The notes beneath the pieces are model-generated. The model saw only the letters and a list, made by a program, of their open reading frames with translations, was not told the origin of the DNA and did no database searches. Source: Corticium candelabrum (taxonomy: Eukaryota > Porifera > Homoscleromorpha > Homosclerophorida > Plakinidae). From it: 64,000 nucleotides of DNA. Shown here one piece after another: positions 32,001-40,690 of this stretch. Both the position numbers and the translations under genes were made by a program. The stretch lies in the NCBI RefSeq assembly GCF_963422355.1, contig NC_085101.1:1224701-1288700 (forward strand), read 5' to 3'. Each line of letters opens with the position of its first letter. Positions within the stretch are counted from its first letter, which is position 1.

Positions 32001-33093
32001 GCCGTCTGAAGTTGAAAGTGTCTGGCATAAACTGGCGATCGACCTCGTGTCAATAGAAGGACATTCGTGCCTGTCGATCATTGACTACGGCTCTCGCTAC
32101 CCTGAAGTGATCCCCCTGGGCTCTACAATAGCCACAGCAGTGATCGACAAACTTATGGAGGTGTTCGCGAGATTTGGGCTCCCATCAGTCCTAGTGACTG
32201 ACAATGGACCTCAGTTCATAGCGGCTGAGATGGAACAATTTCTCAAGCAGTTGAATATTCGTCACGTCCATTCAAGCCCGCGATACCCGAGATCCAATGG
32301 GATGGTTGAGCGGCTCCACCGTGTCTTGCGGGAACGGCTAAAAGGATTACGGCCGTCCATTTCTTTCCCACGACGACTACAGCAAGTCCTGATGGACATC
32401 CGCAACTCTACCCACAGGATGTTAGGGACCACGCCAAGTGAAGCCCTCTTCGGTCGTGTCCTCCTTACCCGAGTACCGTCCTATCACCACCCTGTTATGG
32501 TTAACCCCGCACACCAGCTGAGAGCGAAGGCGAAGATGGCGGATGCCCACGACGCGAGGAGAGGGGTACACCCCCTGCCCACACTGAAACCGGGAGCTAC
32601 AGTGATACTGCAGGATGGACGCACAGATACCACCAAAAGGTGGCGAGTGGTGGAACAGTACGGGCGCCAGGTGGGGGTATCCGACGGCAAGCGAATTTTG
32701 CTCAGGAATCGACAACATGTGAGGCAGTATAATCGACAGCCCGAAGGAGAAGAGCAGGATATGCCCCAAGCTTGGACCCAGACACCCGCTCCCGCAGTTC
32801 GTGCGGAAACAACATGGAACAACACCCCTACGCTTGCAGACTCAGAACGCGAAGGAGAGATTACAGATCACACCCCGCCAACCCGGTCATCTATGGAAAC
32901 TTGTGTGGAGCCTTCATCTAACATGACTGGGGGCAATAGCGTGGGAACAGGGAACACCGATCCGGATCCAAGATCAGGGGACGACTTAACGGAGCACCGG
33001 CACTCAGGACGGACTTTATACAAGTCAGGGACAGTGACGAGGTCGGGGCGTCAGGTGAAACTCTCGATGAAAGCGCAGGAAGCAGACATATAG
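29074..33093 (+). CDS. gag-pol polyprotein of intact Ty3/Gypsy-type element
   Basis: 1339 residues in one frame, ATG at 29074, 37 bp after the 5' LTR. A gag domain (about 1-200) is followed by two zinc-knuckle-like motifs from residue 214 (CRYCGCHH..., CSHCHKMGHFAAVC). The aspartic protease LLDTGAT starts near 309. Reverse transcriptase has LDAESGFHQIPL and the catalytic YIDD near 560-563. RNase H has SSDASPHGLGAML near 709 and FTDHKPL. Integrase has an HHCC finger from His928 to Cys964 and a D990, D1043, E1079 triad with 35 residues between the last two. The C-terminal tail is about 200 residues. There is no frameshift between gag and pol, so stoichiometry would need another mechanism. All key residues are present. 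RT before integrase fixes it as Ty3/Gypsy. Confidence 0.95.
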   Translation: MAVAKAGRAPKEFVPDYGHNVASEFELWLEDANDYMTICKVTDPAEKRSLFLNLAGLSIRRVVKGLAIPDVVGEEGDPYKAMTDAVLAHFRPSVNTTSERHKFRQLKQQGQETVTAFVGRLRAKVEACEFESTRVDTIVNGQIRDQLIVGLRDNDIRRELLKESQLTLAQAVSKAVACESSIADSSLYEEVPPPSLANKVSQSNPLSKGNAGKCRYCGCHHTRGKQHCPAAESQCSHCHKMGHFAAVCFRKTKMAVARAVDQEGLGLEADEQTNRVTEDYDTVYKTGSGQQSKHFTRTLTVNGKRCRGLLDTGATRTLITADVVAATRPSHTVLTAYDGTPVTTLGVADVTISSGNKSCTCTCFVVPTGQTVLFGQDVIIQLQLLSVADVNVVKVRPVDITVDPKATPVALPPRRHAFSLREAIEAEIKRLEERGVIESVQEATPWVSPLVPTRKANGTLRLCVDYRRLNKAIIRERHMLPTLEEITAKLEGAKVFSVLDAESGFHQIPLALDSRPYTTFASHCGLYRFKRLPFGISSAPETFQRVVSDILHGTEGVMVYIDDILVFGTSQEEHDRRLELVLRRLSNANLRLNWEKCQLRQTQVKYLGHWLTGQGIGPDADKLRAIQDMPYPTSVTDLRRFLGLATYLGKFIPRLSQITDGLRRIAKQEPFVANAELKNAYDTAKRSIATALQKLAYFRPSSLVPTAISSDASPHGLGAMLWQKDDSGQWTPVACASRSLTAAETRYSQLEREMLGVVFAITRFRQYVLGRHIQAFTDHKPLVNIVCKPFDDVPPRLQRWLVALMPYQYSLTYTPGHHLVCADALSRAPLGDQHPSPEECRSMREYVNMVLEEAPVGIDEIRRASEDDPLISSLMKRVITASWRDRNPQEEPYFLVREQLTAIDGALLFDSRYVLPENLRQPILRLAHEGHPGRDAFLDTLRTRVWWPGLTKDATAFAEQCGVCWRRRSNQEQDLQPSEVESVWHKLAIDLVSIEGHSCLSIIDYGSRYPEVIPLGSTIATAVIDKLMEVFARFGLPSVLVTDNGPQFIAAEMEQFLKQLNIRHVHSSPRYPRSNGMVERLHRVLRERLKGLRPSISFPRRLQQVLMDIRNSTHRMLGTTPSEALFGRVLLTRVPSYHHPVMVNPAHQLRAKAKMADAHDARRGVHPLPTLKPGATVILQDGRTDTTKRWRVVEQYGRQVGVSDGKRILLRNRQHVRQYNRQPEGEEQDMPQAWTQTPAPAVRAETTWNNTPTLADSEREGEITDHTPPTRSSMETCVEPSSNMTGGNSVGTGNTDPDPRSGDDLTEHRHSGRTLYKSGTVTRSGRQVKLSMKAQEADI

Positions 33094-33143
33094 GGGACGT
33101 TAGTTGTACCGCGGAGTTGAGTTGAGTTAGTAGCTTAAAAGAC

Positions 33144-33154
33144 AGAGGGGGTAA
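33144..33154 (+). promoter_or_regulatory. polypurine tract of intact element
   Basis: AGAGGGGGTAA directly precedes the 3' LTR. It would prime plus-strand DNA synthesis. Confidence 0.7.
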
Positions 33155-33287
33155 TGTAGTATGGATGTCTGGGCCGGACTGCGAGGCCCACGCATGCGTA
33201 ACGAGAGAGAGAGAGAGCGAGCGCGATTGCAGACTAATAGAGTAGCATTGTTGTGGAAGCAACTCTCTACATTTGGCACTCTCTACA
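33155..33287 (+). repeat. 3' LTR, 133 bp
   Basis: Identical to the 5' LTR by direct comparison. Followed by the TGAGT duplication at 33288-33292. Confidence 0.95.
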
Positions 33288-33381
33288 TGAGTAACCACTT
33301 CGCCATTCTTCTTTTCACTTCCTTTCAGGAACGTAGCCATTGCAATGGAAAATGATCTGTCCAGAGTGTGAATCGCCTTCC

Positions 33382-34785
33382 CTATAAATATAGACTAAAG
33401 TTTGTCGCCGCCGAAACTACAGCCAATACTTTCTTCTCTGTTGTGATGTAGTTCTTCTCAGCTCTGTGTAGCACTCGACTTGCATAGGCTACTACGTGTT
33501 GTTCTCCACAGTACTTCTGTGACCACACTGCACTCAATCCTACTTCAATCGCATCCGTAGCTAACACAGAGTCTTACTCAAACTTGGGGAAAGCCATTAC
33601 TGGGTCAGTTGTCAACATGTGTTTCAGGACTTCAAATGACTGTTGGTCATCATCTGTCCAGTCAAACTTAGCAGCACTACTTTGTGTCTTAAACAACGGA
33701 GCTGCAACAGGCGAAAAGTGTGGAACAAAGCGGCAATAATATCCTACTAGGCTCAAAAACCGACGTACTCTGGTACCAGCCACTGGCCTGGGAAAGTCCA
33801 TATCTGCTTAAACTTCCTCTGATCCGGTTGAAATCTTTCCATTCCGACTACATGACCCAAATAATTCAACGCAGCAGAACCAAGACTGCTAAACACAGCT
33901 CTCAGTTTCTTCGCATGTCGGTCAAAGGTTGCATAAAAGACAGTGATATCATCAACATATATTAAACAATAATATCATTGTAGCCCAGCTAGAACATATA
34001 CCATGAGCCTCTGGAAAGAGGCAGGAGCATAACAAAGACCAAAGGGAATTACGTTGAATTCAAAATGACCTTGTTTGGTTTCATTTCCGGATCCATTGAT
34101 ACCTGCCAATAACCACTCGCTAAGTCTAACGTCGAGAGATGGCAAGCTCCACCTAATGACTCTAACGTTTTATCTACTCTTGGCAAGGGATAAGCATCTT
34201 CAACTGTTATGCCATTTAGTTTTCTGTAATCAACACAGAATCGATACGTGTCGTCCTTTTTTACGTATCAAGACGACATGTGAACTCCATAGACTCACTG
34301 ATTGTTGAATCACCTCCTGCTCAAGCATTTCCTTACTTGTGTCTCTACAACCCCTTGAAGTGCGTGAGGTAATCTTCTTGTTACCTGTTTTGTGGCAACG
34401 TGTCTCCTGTTGTAATAGTATGGGTTACAACTTCTGTACTTCCACGATCACATAGCTCACTTGTAAATAGCTGTTCGTCGACAACAACAAGTGCTTCAAA
34501 GACTTCTGTTCTTAGTCTATGAAGACACTTTGCTTAAAGTCAAATTGACTTAAAATGTTTGGGTGGTATACCATCGACTTTCCTCTGCAAACTATGTACA
34601 ACAGCTACCTTTGCAGGTTCTGCTTCTTTTACTGGGCAATTAGTTCTCAAGACAGTACCTTTCAGCAGCTTTGTCTCATGCATTATAGTCAGTTGAACAG
34701 ATACTTTTGCAAAAGTCGTGTTTGCTAACACTCTGGCTACCAGTACTTCAGATCTGTCCATGAAACCTCGATCTTGTTCCAGCAA
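33382..34785 (-). pseudogene. family A copy 2 reverse transcriptase / RNase H remnant
   Basis: 33567-33382 encodes RNase H start (VVAYASRVLHRAEKNYITTE). 33801-33574 encodes the RT thumb/connection (RRFLSLVGYYCRFVPHFSPV, then WTDDDQQSFEVLK). RT palm traces lie between 33850 and 34500 with many stops, and 34785-34540 encodes the pre-RT linker. It is the same family as copy 1, by shared motifs such as DGIPPKHF. Confidence 0.8.
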
Positions 34786-35282
34786 GCAGTTACCTAAGTT
34801 AGTAAACCGTACTGCCAGTCCCCTCTATCTAAAAGGCAAGTCACAACAACCTGCCTTTCCATTCCCACTGAGTTCAAGCTAGTCTTCCTTCAAGATGCAA
34901 TATACTTGCTCGCTACTACTCTTAGGGGTTGTGTACGTTCTATCCAATCCAACTGGCCCTTAGCCATGTTGATGATCATCCCATGATCAAGCAAAAGGTC
35001 AGCTACCAATATAAGCGTATCTACGTCTGCTACCATAAATTGGTGTGAACATACCCATGCAGCCAAAACGTACAGGTATCTTACAAGCTCTCTCGCAGTT
35101 CAGACTACTGCTATCAACTGTCTTCAGTTGTAATCTTGTCCCACTTGATGATGTTCTCCTGTCACCGACCAGACTCCTAGGCAACAGTAAAATTAAGAGC
35201 CAGTATCAATCAGAAAGACCTTTCTACTTCATTAGCACAACCACTGACAATCACAGTGCGTAGCAACGCACCAGACACACTT

Positions 35283-36100
35283 CTAACACCCTCTTGGTGT
35301 CTTACTACCTGTGGTTGATTGCTTCCTGGAATCTGGTTTTGCATACATGTACTGTTGCTGTTGTTGTGTCCTTGTGGTCACTTGGGGCTCTGTCTGCTTA
35401 ATTATTGGGCAATTTCCCACTAAATGACTCATCTGATTACTCCTGAAGCAAGGGCCTACACGTTTCTGCATACTTCTCTGTAGGCAATTTCTTTTCACAT
35501 GTCCCTGCTCGGTGCACAAGCACCATCGAAGTGCTCGTTCAGCGCTGGTGTAATAAACGTATTGCGTCACAGACAATTGACCCGATCCTGACCGTTTGTT
35601 ATCACTTCTCAAACCCACTCCAACAGTACTTAGCGCCTTTTCCATCTCGTTCAATCTCTCTTTCAGATCCTCGATCACACTTGTTTCTACTTCTGCACAA
35701 GCCGCGCTAACACTAACAAACTTGCGCCCGCCGCGCTGCTGCCGCCTATCATTCAACAACATCAATTCACGAGTTCTAACAATTGTACCTGGGATTTTCT
35801 CTTGCGGGTGTAAACCCAGCTGATACCTGGCGTGCGCAAGCAGACCTTCAACAAAGCGATGAATGAGCTGTTGTTCTTTCATATCTTTTCTCAGCCCAGG
35901 CAAACATGATCCAGTAGATCTTCTAGTTCTCTCGCATACACTTCAAGCGCTTCCCCATCACGTAACGATCGCTCTGAGAACTGCCTTCTCGCTAACCGAC
36001 GTCGTTCTTCTGTTCCAGGCAGAAATTTTCTTTCAACGCCGTAGCTAGCCCATCGTACGAAGTCTTCTGTTCTCTGTTAGTCGAGGGTAGGCTGCAAATG
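35283..36100 (-). pseudogene. family A copy 2 gag remnant
   Basis: The 206-residue frame 35903-35283 includes QQLIHRFVEGLLAHARYQLG, the coiled coil LKERLNEMEKALSTVG, a zinc knuckle (CLCTEQGHVKRNC) and a second Cys cluster (CFRSNQMSHLVGNC). The N-terminal part of gag upstream of 35903 is broken by frameshifts. Confidence 0.8.
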
Positions 36101-36300
36101 CCTTTCTTTTCAAGTTCGTAGTGAGAATCGTCGCTTTGGCATCCGCATTCCAGCTATAGCAGCCGCACACAAAGCAAATCGCTCCAGCAATCACTCAACG
36201 TCTTCGCCTGCAAACTTCTCTGGAACTGCCAGAATTCGCGTACCCTGCCCAGGCACCAATGCTGCTTGACCTGGCTGATCGACTGCACCGCCTTCTGGTA

Positions 36301-36603
36301 TGATGCCGCTTTTCTACGTAGGGCGCAGCACTCACACGTACACAAGTGCATTCTCACGTTACAAATCGACAACCTTAGCCTAGGACTGATTCACGAAACG
36401 ATCTGTCCGAATTCTGTTGCGATATCTTGCACGATAGACCACTCCTCATCACCAAATGCAACAGCGTTACGTGTCGTTGTTGCTGTATAGTAGACTGTCC
36501 AAGAACCATACCCGATCACACCTGCGCACACGCTACTGGACGCCTTGCCGAGAGGATCCAATTCGACTGCAGAACGCGAGCTACTACCGCACGACAGTCT
36601 ATG
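36301..36603 (-). repeat. family A 5' LTR of copy 2, truncated by FANCB-derived sequence
   Basis: Aligns to the first ~303 bp of the 401-bp LTR at 56725-57125 and then switches without a gap into FANCB-copy sequence at about 36604. Confidence 0.75.
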
Positions 36604-38393
36604 GTGCAACATTAAACTTTCCGACTGTCTTTGTTGTAAGCTACAAACTGATGCTTTAGAAGTGTCCATAATCCTAGAGCTTACACACACAGTTGCAATC
36701 ATTTTTGACGTGCTCTTAAATGTTGGACAGTCTGTTACAGCCAGTAATGTAGCTTGACAACCAGAACACAAACCTATGCTTGAAGCACTATTTTTGGTTT
36801 CAAACTTTACAACGTCAAGTCGCTTTCGTTTGGTGACGACTCAGCCTCCAACTGGTCAGCACTTTTGTCTTTCGCTGATAATTTCATATTCACATAAGAT
36901 TTGAATCGAAAGTGTGATGATGTAACATCACTACCAACAAGAGAAACGAGATTAAAAGCAAGGTTATCGACATCATACTTGGATATGTTTTCCACATCTA
37001 TTGCTAACAACCACTTGTTATGCACAATTTGCTGAAACCCACTGACAACTATCAAAGGTAACTCTTTGCTTGCATTGCTGTGGTCGTCGTCTTTCTTACT
37101 AGATCGTTTGTCATCTTCACCAATCAGTTTAACTAACGATGAGTCAGTAAACCATTTCAATGTCGAATCATTTCCACAATCCGTAGCGAGTCTGGGGAGT
37201 CGCATTGCAGCCCCTTGCAAAAGACGTTTCTTGTTGCATAAAAGCATCTTCTTGTCAACAAGCTGTACTTTGGCTGTTACCAATCCATTTTGCAGAGCTT
37301 TGAGTGCTTGAATAAGCCCATTTGGGCAACTAGTATCCTCTTGATTGGCATTCTCAGACGTTTCATCTGCACAGCTGTCAGTAAACAATGAAGTCGAATA
37401 ACAACACTCAAAATCTGTCAACACAAATCCGTGTTCCACAGAATTTGACATAAACAAGATTAACAGTTGGTGTCCTTTGCGAGTGAAATCCACGGCTAAC
37501 CACTAGACCACCCTACTGTAGTTGCCGACTACTTCAAATTGATGACAATTCACAATACATACAGAGGAATCAATCGATTGCAATAGAGCAATAGTATTCT
37601 TGTTGACTACTGCTGTTGTAATCGATTGTACGATTATTGGAACACTACACGACCCGACTATCGCTTGCTTACAAAATAGTGACAACCCATTGTCTGTGGT
37701 TGCCCCCAGCATCATCTTCTTGCCTTGTATTAACACCAATTGCAGTGCCAAGCACAATGATTCATACGCCATTGGAAACAAAGTTTCTATAGATTTGTTG
37801 TCGACTAAATCGAGTTTTCCCAGATTAGCAAACAAGTGGAATGCCTTAAAATTTTGCTCCTTATCACGTAACTCAAAACACATAATTGCTATGTAAGACT
37901 GACAGTGACCAGAAAATGTTACATCTGGTAGCCACAGCGATGACATTTCAGACAAATTAATGTCTTCAGGGGTTGTTGTGAGTATTGTAAACTGTTTGTC
38001 GTTTTGTGATAGAATAGATAGACTTGTTACCATTCCAATGCTTCCACTCTCCGTCAACCAGCATATTTGAGATTCATTCTGAATGGTCACTGTGAGAGGC
38101 TCGTTGATATCAAACAGAACAAACTGTTTCCAACTCCCTTTCCCCAAACGTAAGGCAACCGCTAGCTGTCCGCTGCTCGTGTAAGCTAAACATAGATGTT
38201 GTAGAAGAGTACAAGTGTCGATGACGATCTCAAACGTAAGGATTTTCTCAATATTCAAAGTCTTGTCTATTTATTCTCTTACCTTCTTCATTGATGGTTC
38301 GTTGAGGTCCAGCGCATACTCGGAGAAGACAACAGATCTGTCTGACTCGAGATTGACACTCACGGCTTTTCCACGAAAGAAGCACAAGTTCAT
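36604..38393 (-). pseudogene. FANCB: FANCB-like truncated pseudogene
   Basis: A near-identical copy of 15862-17666 by eye. In-frame stops interrupt it: a Trp codon became TAA in the N-terminal region (near 38267), and the Lys of the VVKWLV motif became TAG near 37501. A small deletion lies near 36830, and the internal MSVNL methionine is lost (CAC at 38372 area). The last ~190 codons are missing, replaced by the LTR remnant ending at 36603. The parent is intronless, so a retrocopy and a DNA duplication cannot be told apart by introns. The shared upstream flank favours DNA-level duplication. Confidence 0.88.
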
Positions 38394-39075
38394 GTTCTTA
38401 GTTGATATTAAAATGCACCAAACGGTCCTGACACGCAAGTTTCTCACTCTGTTCTAGTATTAGTAATCATCTTTTTTCCTTGTAGTACTTAAGTTAACTC
38501 AAGGCGTTCATGCGCTAGAGTTACTGCAACACCAGGCCACCAGGTCGACGACTCGGCGACTAGATCTTGTACGACTCTAGTAAAATTAGCATCAGATGGG
38601 TCTGGGAGGTCGAGGCTTAGTCCGAATCGTACACGACGACAAATCTCTAAAACAGACGGTTCTCTTAATCAAGTTGTTATAGCGTGGACTTTGAATGAAG
38701 TAGTATTAATCTATGCATGATCAATTTAAGAAAAGGAAAATATGCATGTACATCATTCAGTAGATTGCTTATTATTTTAGCTGCAGTGACAAATTTGGAC
38801 GTAGAAACGGTGTAGTGTGTATGGACATAGTGTAGTCTTCTGTTTGTCTATAGTTGTTTGTGTATGACCTAGGAGGGAACATGTACATGCAAATCACACG
38901 CGGAAACTGATGATTAGAATGTGGCTCGCTCTCGCTTATCAGTCCACAGGCTTGTTCACCGTGACTCGCTCTGACTTGCGGTGAATCGCTGTGACTCTAA
39001 GATGTATCCTTTTCAATTAATGTCACTGCTTCTTACTGTAGTTGCATGCGAACAAGCATGGATCTCTGACTACAA
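38394..39075 (-). repeat. duplicated 5' flank of FANCB-like gene
   Basis: Matches 17667-18125 except for about 225 bp (38495-38720) with no counterpart. Homology ends just after CATGGATCTCTGACTACAAA near 39080. Confidence 0.75.
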
Positions 39076-39724
39076 AAAATTTTCATTTTTTTTTGGATTA
39101 AAGATAAAATGAACTTCCCAACAAGTCTGGCAACACTATGTAGCCGTAAGTGACAAGGCTCTCCTATTTCCTTGCTAGTTCAATGTCAACCGCATGATGT
39201 GACAATTTGACTTTATTCTTTTATGAACTTTTCTGCTTCTGATGTTTGTGTGTATAAATCATTGTTTGTAAGAATCAAAAGTTCAATTTATATAACTGAC
39301 ATATAAGCACACAACAGTACATATATACGGTGTTCGTGCCGTGGACAGTTACGTTTTGAGTGTGTCCGTTGATAAATGCTAGTGTCATTTACAACACCTT
39401 GCTGCAACATCATATGCTGCATTGCAGTAAGCATTACCTGAGCCTTCAATTGCCATTTGATTGCCAGTTATTGAAGATCCTCCCACTTGAGTGTCATACT
39501 GCGAGCAGCATAATTTAGCAGCAATATGTATCTAACACATTTGATTGAACAATAGAACATGCCATACATTTGACTGTAGCAATATTATTATATTTGCACT
39601 GTACAAATCTTCTATCCTGTGATTGGATGACGCAGCTTTGTGTTCCTCCTCCCAGTCAATTCGATTCATTCGCAGCAGACCGGAACTATTTGTTCATTGT
39701 TCTTCTTTGTTCACAAAGAACAGC
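39076..39724 (+). promoter_or_regulatory. 5' flank of collagen-TNF gene
   Basis: About 650 bp before the preferred ATG. A TATATAAC-like string lies near 39290, too far upstream to assign. In-frame coding is open back to an alternative ATG at 39623. Confidence 0.35.
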
Positions 39725-40651
39725 ATGCTCAAGTTCTTGCTTGTAGTTTGTATTCTATTTGAGCAAGCTGTTAGCAACAGCGACCAGACAGGAGATGCAT
39801 CAATCCAAAGTTGCATTGGCGAGAAAGGTGAAAAGGTAATAGACGTTGCAAAAGAATTTAAAAAGAGCTATAGCAAGTATTGCTTACGAATTTTGTAATG
39901 TCTAAGGGTGACTACGGTCTTCCTGGAATACGGGGGTTAAGAGTAAGTTTATCAATTCATGTTTCAATACATTCTATTGCGTGGACTCGCTCATGTGTGC
40001 TTTGTGCTTATACTTTTAGGGTCACAAAGGCGGATTGGGAGCAGCCGGTCCCAAAGTAATTACATTTTCTAAACAGATATTGACATTACAATATTAGACG
40101 TCGTTATTGCAGGGAGACAGTGGAGCATCTGGTCCTGCTGGACCTCCTGGTGCTCAGGTGAGTAGTTTGGTTGCATTAATATTTGCACAAATGAGACAAT
40201 TGAATGTAAATATTATTAACCCGAAGAGTAATACGTAATGTGGACAGAATGACGGACAGACGAAGGGACGTCGAATTTGAATGCAGCGCATCGTAATCGT
40301 TAGTGTTAATTCGCATGCTAGATGTCAACAATCCTACGTGCCGGTCATTGTGTCCAGCTTCCTTATCACGCCCTTCCTGTTACTAAGCAGGTGCCAGTAT
40401 GTGTGCAACACCTGCATGTTCCGTAACATATATAAGCTAACAGCCGAGGGTTTACCACGTTAGTGCTTTTCATTTGTTAATTAAGTTAAGGTAACCTGAT
40501 TACATTTTATCTCTTTTCGTATGACTTGACGCTCACAAAGTGTGCAAATAATTCTGTTTAATTAAACAATTATCAATAGAAAGTGCTGTTTAGTCTGAAG
40601 TGTCCGGCATAAAATGTAACCCGATGAACAGTTTAACAGATAAACGTTTAC

Positions 40652-40690
<39 letters not shown>

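Larger units (their letters stand above)
28904..33287 (+). mobile_element. intact LTR retrotransposon (Ty3/Gypsy type), 4384 bp, recent insertion
   Basis: Two LTRs of 133 bp (28904-29036, 33155-33287) are identical as far as I can compare them and begin TGTAG and end CTACA. A 5-bp TGAGT duplication flanks the element. A probable primer-binding site (TTGGCGTAGTCGGCAGG) starts about 2 bp after the 5' LTR, and a purine tract (AGAGGGGGTAA) precedes the 3' LTR. One uninterrupted ORF of 1339 codons encodes gag-pol. It is nested in the older family A copy 2 and in the opposite orientation. Identical LTRs and an open ORF imply a young, possibly mobile element. Confidence 0.95.
28553..36603 (-). mobile_element. 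decayed LTR retrotransposon, family A copy 2 (3'-truncated, contains nested element)
   Basis: Minus-strand parts: 5' LTR remnant (36603-36301), gag (36100-35283), protease region (about 35260-34800), linker and RT (34785-33574), and RNase H (33567-33382, continuing at 28900-28780 across the nested element), ending in the RNase H-integrase linker at about 28553. Integrase and 3' LTR are absent. The intact element at 28904-33287 has inserted into the RNase H-coding part. The 5' LTR is cut at 36603, where FANCB-derived sequence starts. Confidence 0.85.

Noticed and set aside
29175-32825. Minus frames of 70-132 codons
   Set aside because: Antisense to the intact gag-pol ORF, no independent support.
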